NCBI GenBank assembly: GCA_022826005.1
Contig: JAJDVT010000084.1
Location: 1-64,000 of the forward strand
Source of the DNA: Gemmatimonadota bacterium
GTDB taxonomy: Bacteria > Gemmatimonadota > Gemmatimonadetes > Longimicrobiales > Gaopeijiaceae
DNA: 64,000 bases
Reading direction: 5' to 3'
The notes under the pieces were generated by a model that was not told where the DNA came from, searched no databases, and saw only the letters and a program-made list of their open reading frames with translations. Within the stretch, counting starts at the first letter, position 1; each line of letters begins with the position of its first letter. Made by a program: the position numbers and the translations under genes. This document shows, piece by piece, positions 60,149 through 64,000 of the stretch.

Positions 60149-61518
60149 GCCGGGGATCGTGCGCCATCGCGAAGCCGGCCCGGGCGCCCCGGCTTCTGGC
60201 ATGCTGGCTGGTCGTGCTCGCCACGGCCTGCTCCGAAGCACCGCAGGAACCTCCACCCCCCGCATTCACCGTCACCGACAGCGCGGGGGTGCGCGTGGTA
60301 GTCAATTCGGGCCAGCAGTGGGGTAAAGGGGAGGGGTGGCAGGTCACCGCCGAGCCCGTTGTCACCCTGGGAGTCAGGGACTATCCCGTCGAGCAGCAAT
60401 TCGAGCGCCTCGGGGGGGCGACGCGGTTGAGCGACGGCACGATCGTCGTGCTCGAACAGCGGGACATGGAGCTTGAGGCCTTCGACGCCTCCGGAGCACT
60501 GCGCTGGACAGCCGGCGGCATCGGGGACGGCCCAGGCGAGACGAGGCCCTACCCCGACACGCGTGCGGTACTGACGAAACTGCCCGGCGACACCCTCCAG
60601 CTGCAGAACGGCCAGGACCGAGTGCGCTTCGGCCCCTCCGGCGAGCTACTCGAGCACCGCAAGGTGGACTACGCGCGATTCCGCCGCTGGGGGCGGATCT
60701 TCCTGCAATACTGCCCCTTCGAAGTCTACTTCGTGCGGGATGAGATAGTGGTCTGCCACGGCATGCAGTTTGAGCCGCCCTTCCCCGACTCCTGGGCCGG
60801 CCGGCACACCATCATGCGAACCACGTGGGATCTGGACCGGCTCGACACGCTCGGCGTCTTCCTGGAAGCGAGCTTCTTCCGTGCAGGCCCCCCCGGGGTC
60901 GCCGTCCGATCCCCACTGGCGGCTCAAGGGATGTTCCGGGTCGCCACCAGTCCCGAACCCAGGCTGCTCTACGCCCGCAACAACGCCTACCGGATCGAGG
61001 TTTGGGACATCCCGGCCGGCACCCTGGCCATGGTCGTGGAGCGGCGGGTCCCGCGCCGCGTACGGTCGCACGAGGAGGCCGACCATCTGTTGCAGAGCGG
61101 GGACCTTGGTACCGTTCGTCTCATGGCCATCGAAATGAACATCGCCATCGACCTGGAGGCGGAGGCGGACAAGGCACATTCGGCGGCCATCGACTCCGTG
61201 TCGATCGCCGAGGCCCTCTTCCTCGACGAACTCGGCTACATGTGGGTCCGGCGCGGCCCCTCTCCGCTGGACGGCGAACACGTGCGAGTGCGGGAGGTCA
61301 CCGGACCCGACGACACGCGCCGGACGATCCGCGCCCCCTCGGGACTCCACGACGTATTCCGGCCGGACGGCGTGTACCTGGGTACGGTGAAGCTGCCCCC
61401 CGACCTTCGCATCACCGAGATCGGCCCGGACTACATTCTCGGCATCGTGCGGGACGAGATGGATGTCCAGTACGTGTGGATGTACGGGCTGGACCGGGGT
61501 GGGGGAGGATCCGGATGA
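60145..61518 (+). CDS. Six-bladed beta-propeller lipoprotein, tandem copy 2
   Basis: A 457-residue paralogue of the preceding gene, beginning at ATG 60145 within the ATGA overlap. Lipobox L-A-T-A-C. Blades show Y-P-V-E-Q-Q-F-E-R-L, F-L-Q-Y-C-P-F-E-V-Y-F-V-R-D and V-W-D-I-P-A-G-T-L-A. Compared with copy 1 it has a short extra acidic helix (about residues 335-350, E-A-E-A-D-K). The two are intact homologues with the same gene order and overlap. Confidence 0.85.
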   Translation: MSRGSCAIAKPARAPRLLACWLVVLATACSEAPQEPPPPAFTVTDSAGVRVVVNSGQQWGKGEGWQVTAEPVVTLGVRDYPVEQQFERLGGATRLSDGTIVVLEQRDMELEAFDASGALRWTAGGIGDGPGETRPYPDTRAVLTKLPGDTLQLQNGQDRVRFGPSGELLEHRKVDYARFRRWGRIFLQYCPFEVYFVRDEIVVCHGMQFEPPFPDSWAGRHTIMRTTWDLDRLDTLGVFLEASFFRAGPPGVAVRSPLAAQGMFRVATSPEPRLLYARNNAYRIEVWDIPAGTLAMVVERRVPRRVRSHEEADHLLQSGDLGTVRLMAIEMNIAIDLEAEADKAHSAAIDSVSIAEALFLDELGYMWVRRGPSPLDGEHVRVREVTGPDDTRRTIRAPSGLHDVFRPDGVYLGTVKLPPDLRITEIGPDYILGIVRDEMDVQYVWMYGLDRGGGGSG

Positions 61519-62456
61519 GCCGCTGGCAGTGCAACGCCCCGAAGTCGACCCGGGGCGGCCGGAATCTGGCCTGCCTGCTGGCCATCCTCGCCACGGCCTG
61601 CTCCGAAGCGCCGCAAGAACCCCCGCCGCCCGCGTTCACCGCCACCGACAGCGCGGGGGTGCGGATCGTCGTCAATTCGGGACCGCGGTGGGGTGAAGGG
61701 GAGGGGTGGCAGGTCACCGCCGAGCCCGTCGTCACCCTGGGAGTCAGAGACTATCCCGTCGAGCAGCAGTTCGTGCGCCTTGGCGAGGCGACGCGGCTGG
61801 GCGATGGCACGATCGTCCTGCTCGAGATAGAGGATATGCAGCTCCGGGCCTTCAATGCCTCCGGAGGTCTGCTGTGGACGGCCGGTGGAGTCGGCGATGG
61901 TCCCGGGGAGACGAGGCCGTACCCCGATACGCGCCCGGTCCTTACGAAGCTCCGGGGCGACACCCTGCAGTTGCAGAACGGCCAGGACCGCATCCGTTTC
62001 AATTCGGCCGGTGAGCTGATCGAGCAGAGGAAGGTTGACTATGCACGCTTTCGCCGGTGGGGGCAGATCGCATCGTGCAGGAAATAGGCCGCGAACGGGC
62101 AGTATTGCAGGAAGATCTGGTCACCGCTCGATTCGGTGTCCATCGCCGAGGACTTCCTGCTCGACGACCTCGGTTTCCTCTGGGTCCGACGGGGCCCGTC
62201 CCCAGCGGAAGGCGACGAGGGAATGCTTCGAGAGTTCACCGCGCCCGACGGCGTGGAGTGGGCAATACCGTCTTCTTCGGGTCTGCACGACGTCTTCCGC
62301 CCCGACGGCGTGTACCTGGGGACCGTGAAGCTGCCCCATGACCTCAGCATCACCGAGATCGGCCCGGACTACATCCTGGGCACGGTCCGCGACGAAGTGG
62401 ACATCCAGTACGTCTGGATGTACGGGCTGGATCGAAGTGAGGGAGGATCCGAATGA
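61515..62456 (+). pseudogene. Six-bladed beta-propeller lipoprotein, tandem copy 3, disrupted by a 56-bp inversion and a deletion
   Basis: ATG 61515 and a lipobox (L-A-T-A-C) begin a normal paralogue, but the frame ends at TAG 62085-62087 after R-R-W-G-Q-I-A-S-C-R-K. The DNA at 62064-62119 is inverted: its reverse complement encodes Q-I-F-L-Q-Y-C-P-F-A-A-Y-F-L-H-D-A-I, the exact segment expected from the other copies. Restoring it gives one continuous 313-codon frame to TGA 62456 that also lacks about 140 middle residues present in copies 2 and 4. The downstream part (S-I-A-E-D-F-L-L-D-D-L-G-F to the end) is otherwise well conserved. The stop overlaps the start of copy 4. Confidence 0.85.
62064..62119. 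repeat. 56-bp inverted segment bounded by 6-bp inverted repeats
   Basis: CAGATC at 62064-62069 and GATCTG at 62114-62119 bound a segment that reads in the wrong orientation relative to its gene. In the opposite orientation the coding frame is continuous. No recombinase gene is nearby, so this is either a one-time rearrangement or a switch driven by an enzyme elsewhere. Confidence 0.8.
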
Positions 62457-63805
62457 GCCGCAGACCACGAACCGCTCCGAATTCCACCTGGGGACGCCTG
62501 CATCTGGCGTGCCTGCCGGTTGCGCTCGCCGCCGCCTGCTCCCAGACCCCTGCCGAACCCCCACCCCCCGCATTCACCGTCACCGACAGCGCCGGCGTAC
62601 GCATGGTCGTGAACTCCGGCCGGCAGTGGGGCGAGGAAGAGGGATGGCAGGTGACCGCCGAGCCCGTCGTGACGCTGGGAGTGATGGACTTCCCGGTGGA
62701 GCAACAGTTCCAGGACATCGTCGGCGCGACGCGGCTCAGTGACGGCACCATCGTCCTGGTCGAACTGGCAGACTTCGGGCTTCGGGCCTTCAACCCCTCC
62801 GGAGACCGTCTGTGGACCGCAGGCGGAGTCGGGGACGGTCCCGGGGAGATGAGGAGCTATCCCGACACGCGGCCGGTTCTGTCGAGACTCGACGGCGACG
62901 TCGTTCAGCTTCAGAACGGGCTCGACCGCATCCGCTACAGCTCCGGCGGCGAGGTGATCGAACACGTCAAGCTGGACTACGGGCGATTCCGCCGGTGGGG
63001 GCGCATCTTCATCCAATACTGCCCCTTCGACGCCTACTTCCTGCAGGACGACATCGTGTTCTGCCACCGTCCGCAACCTGAATCGCCTCCCGATTCCTGG
63101 ACCATTCATCACACGATCATGCGGACCACATGGGATCTGGACGCTGTCGACACGCTGGGAGGGGACTTTCTCGAAGAGAGCTACTTCCGCCAGAGCAGGT
63201 TTCCCATAGCCATACGATCCCCCCTGGCTGCCCGGGGCATCTTCGGGATCGGCGGCGCCCCCCAGCCCAGGCTACTGTACGCCCGCAACGACGAATACCG
63301 GATCGAGGTGTGGGACATCCTGGCCGGAAGCCTTGCGATGGTGGTGGAGAGGCAGGTCCCCCGCCGGGCGCGGACGGACGAGGAGGCCGACTTCCTGGTG
63401 CAAAGCGGCGATGTCCACTACGCTCGCGACTACGTCGACATCGCCGAGAGTGTGGACAAGGCCCATTCGCAGGCGATCGATTCCGTCTCCCTCGCCGAGG
63501 CGCTCTTCCTCGACGAACTCGGGTACATGTGGGTCCGGCGCGGCCCCTCCGGGCTGGATGGCGAACACGCCCGGGTGCGGGAAATCACCGGGCCCGACGG
63601 CAGGCAGTGGACCGTACCGGCTCCCTCGGGCCTCCACGACGTTTTCCGCCCCGACGGCGTGTACCTCGGGACCGTGAAGCTGCCCCACGACCTGCGCATC
63701 ACAGAGATCGGGGCCGACCACATCCTCGGTATCGTGCGAGACGAGATGGACGTGCAGTACGTATGGATGTACGGGCTGGACCGGGGTGGGGGGGAACCGG
63801 GATGA
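62453..63805 (+). CDS. Six-bladed beta-propeller lipoprotein, tandem copy 4
   Basis: A 450-residue intact paralogue beginning at ATG 62453 in the overlap with copy 3. The signal ends A-L-A-A-A-C. Blades carry T-D-S-A-G-V-R-M-V-V-N-S, L-S-D-G-T-I-V-L-V-E, F-I-Q-Y-C-P-F-D-A-Y-F-L-Q-D-D-I and D-E-L-G-Y-M-W-V-R-R-G. It shares long near-identical stretches with copies 1-3, suggesting recent duplication or gene conversion. Confidence 0.85.
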   Translation: MSRRPRTAPNSTWGRLHLACLPVALAAACSQTPAEPPPPAFTVTDSAGVRMVVNSGRQWGEEEGWQVTAEPVVTLGVMDFPVEQQFQDIVGATRLSDGTIVLVELADFGLRAFNPSGDRLWTAGGVGDGPGEMRSYPDTRPVLSRLDGDVVQLQNGLDRIRYSSGGEVIEHVKLDYGRFRRWGRIFIQYCPFDAYFLQDDIVFCHRPQPESPPDSWTIHHTIMRTTWDLDAVDTLGGDFLEESYFRQSRFPIAIRSPLAARGIFGIGGAPQPRLLYARNDEYRIEVWDILAGSLAMVVERQVPRRARTDEEADFLVQSGDVHYARDYVDIAESVDKAHSQAIDSVSLAEALFLDELGYMWVRRGPSGLDGEHARVREITGPDGRQWTVPAPSGLHDVFRPDGVYLGTVKLPHDLRITEIGADHILGIVRDEMDVQYVWMYGLDRGGGEPG

Positions 63806-64000
63806 CCGGACGGGCTGTCGCCCGCGAGATGTTCGCTGCCTGCTGGCTGGCGCTCGGCGCCGTCGCCTGCACGGTTGGGGACGAGGCCCCCGTCACAACA
63901 GGACCGACAATCACCGACAGCGCAGGCGTGCGGATGGTGGTGAACTCCGACCCGCTCTGGATTGCCGGCGAGGGGTGGCGGGTCACGCCCGAGCCGACGC
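63802..64000 (+). CDS. Six-bladed beta-propeller lipoprotein, tandem copy 5 (partial, window end)
   Basis: Starts at ATG 63802 overlapping the stop of copy 4. Lipobox G-A-V-A-C, then I-T-D-S-A-G-V-R-M-V-V-N-S shows it is a further paralogue. The N-terminus is more divergent than copies 1-4. The window ends after about 66 codons, so the array continues. Confidence 0.8.
   Translation, partial: MTGRAVAREMFAACWLALGAVACTVGDEAPVTTGPTITDSAGVRMVVNSDPLWIAGEGWRVTPEPT

Noticed and set aside
1-64000. Prophage or integrated mobile element
   Set aside because: No integrase, transposase, phage structural genes, tRNA-edge repeats or clear composition shift seen.

Overview
The window is about 64 kb of high-GC bacterial chromosome. 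Short intergenic gaps, many ATGA/GTGA overlaps, abundant signal peptides and lipoboxes, and the gene families present all fit a Gemmatimonadota-like organism. Those families include six-bladed propeller lipoproteins with a T-D-S-A-G-V-R motif, LVIVD/choice-of-anchor proteins, Asp-box propellers, CBM9/DUF5916 proteins and cytochrome c-copper monooxygenases. The phylum is an inference; there is no rRNA or other marker gene here. I saw no tRNA, rRNA, CRISPR array, phage or transposase gene.

Layout. 0.3-6.4 kb: secreted M24 peptidase, a secreted protein paired with a c-type cytochrome/copper monooxygenase-like protein, a voltage-sensor channel-like protein with a degenerate pore, and a DASS anion symporter. 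7-20 kb: a beta-1,3-glucan (laminarin-type) locus with a binding lipoprotein, ROK repressor, GH16 and sugar transporter on the plus strand, and GH3 plus a large GH-A glycosidase on the minus strand. Two identical 25-bp palindromes lie at the two promoters and look like the operators of the ROK repressor. The transporter carries a whole carbohydrate-binding-like domain, circularly permuted, in a periplasmic loop. 20-31 kb: a DUF5916 outer-membrane protein, a Cys-rich/acidic membrane protein, and a tightly overlapping minus-strand run (DinB, SDR, fused hydantoinase A/B, esterase, Clp-N protein, TolB-like lipoprotein, small membrane protein).

31-42 kb: serine hydrolase, a YjbQ-like protein with an extra domain, an AAA/PD-(D/E)XK protein, SDR plus a sortilin-type propeller, and a small defence-like cluster (remnant of an ISP-type helicase gene, AlbA_2 ATPase, RES/Xre toxin-antitoxin). 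42-56 kb: two paralogous choice-of-anchor B proteins, ArsM methyltransferase, MFS permease, FG-GAP and YVTN propellers, and an M28-like peptidase lacking its catalytic Glu. 56-57 kb: a thioredoxin-fold peroxiredoxin interrupted by one in-frame TGA exactly at the first Cys of its C-P-Y-C motif, followed by a SECIS-like hairpin, so a probable selenoprotein. It is divergent from asparagine synthase. 58.8-64 kb: five tandem propeller lipoprotein genes chained by ATGA overlaps. The third is broken by a 56-bp inversion between 6-bp inverted repeats; flipping it back restores the frame.

The items most worth following up are the probable selenoprotein, the transporter with a permuted binding domain, the ROK operator pair, and the inverted segment in the propeller array.
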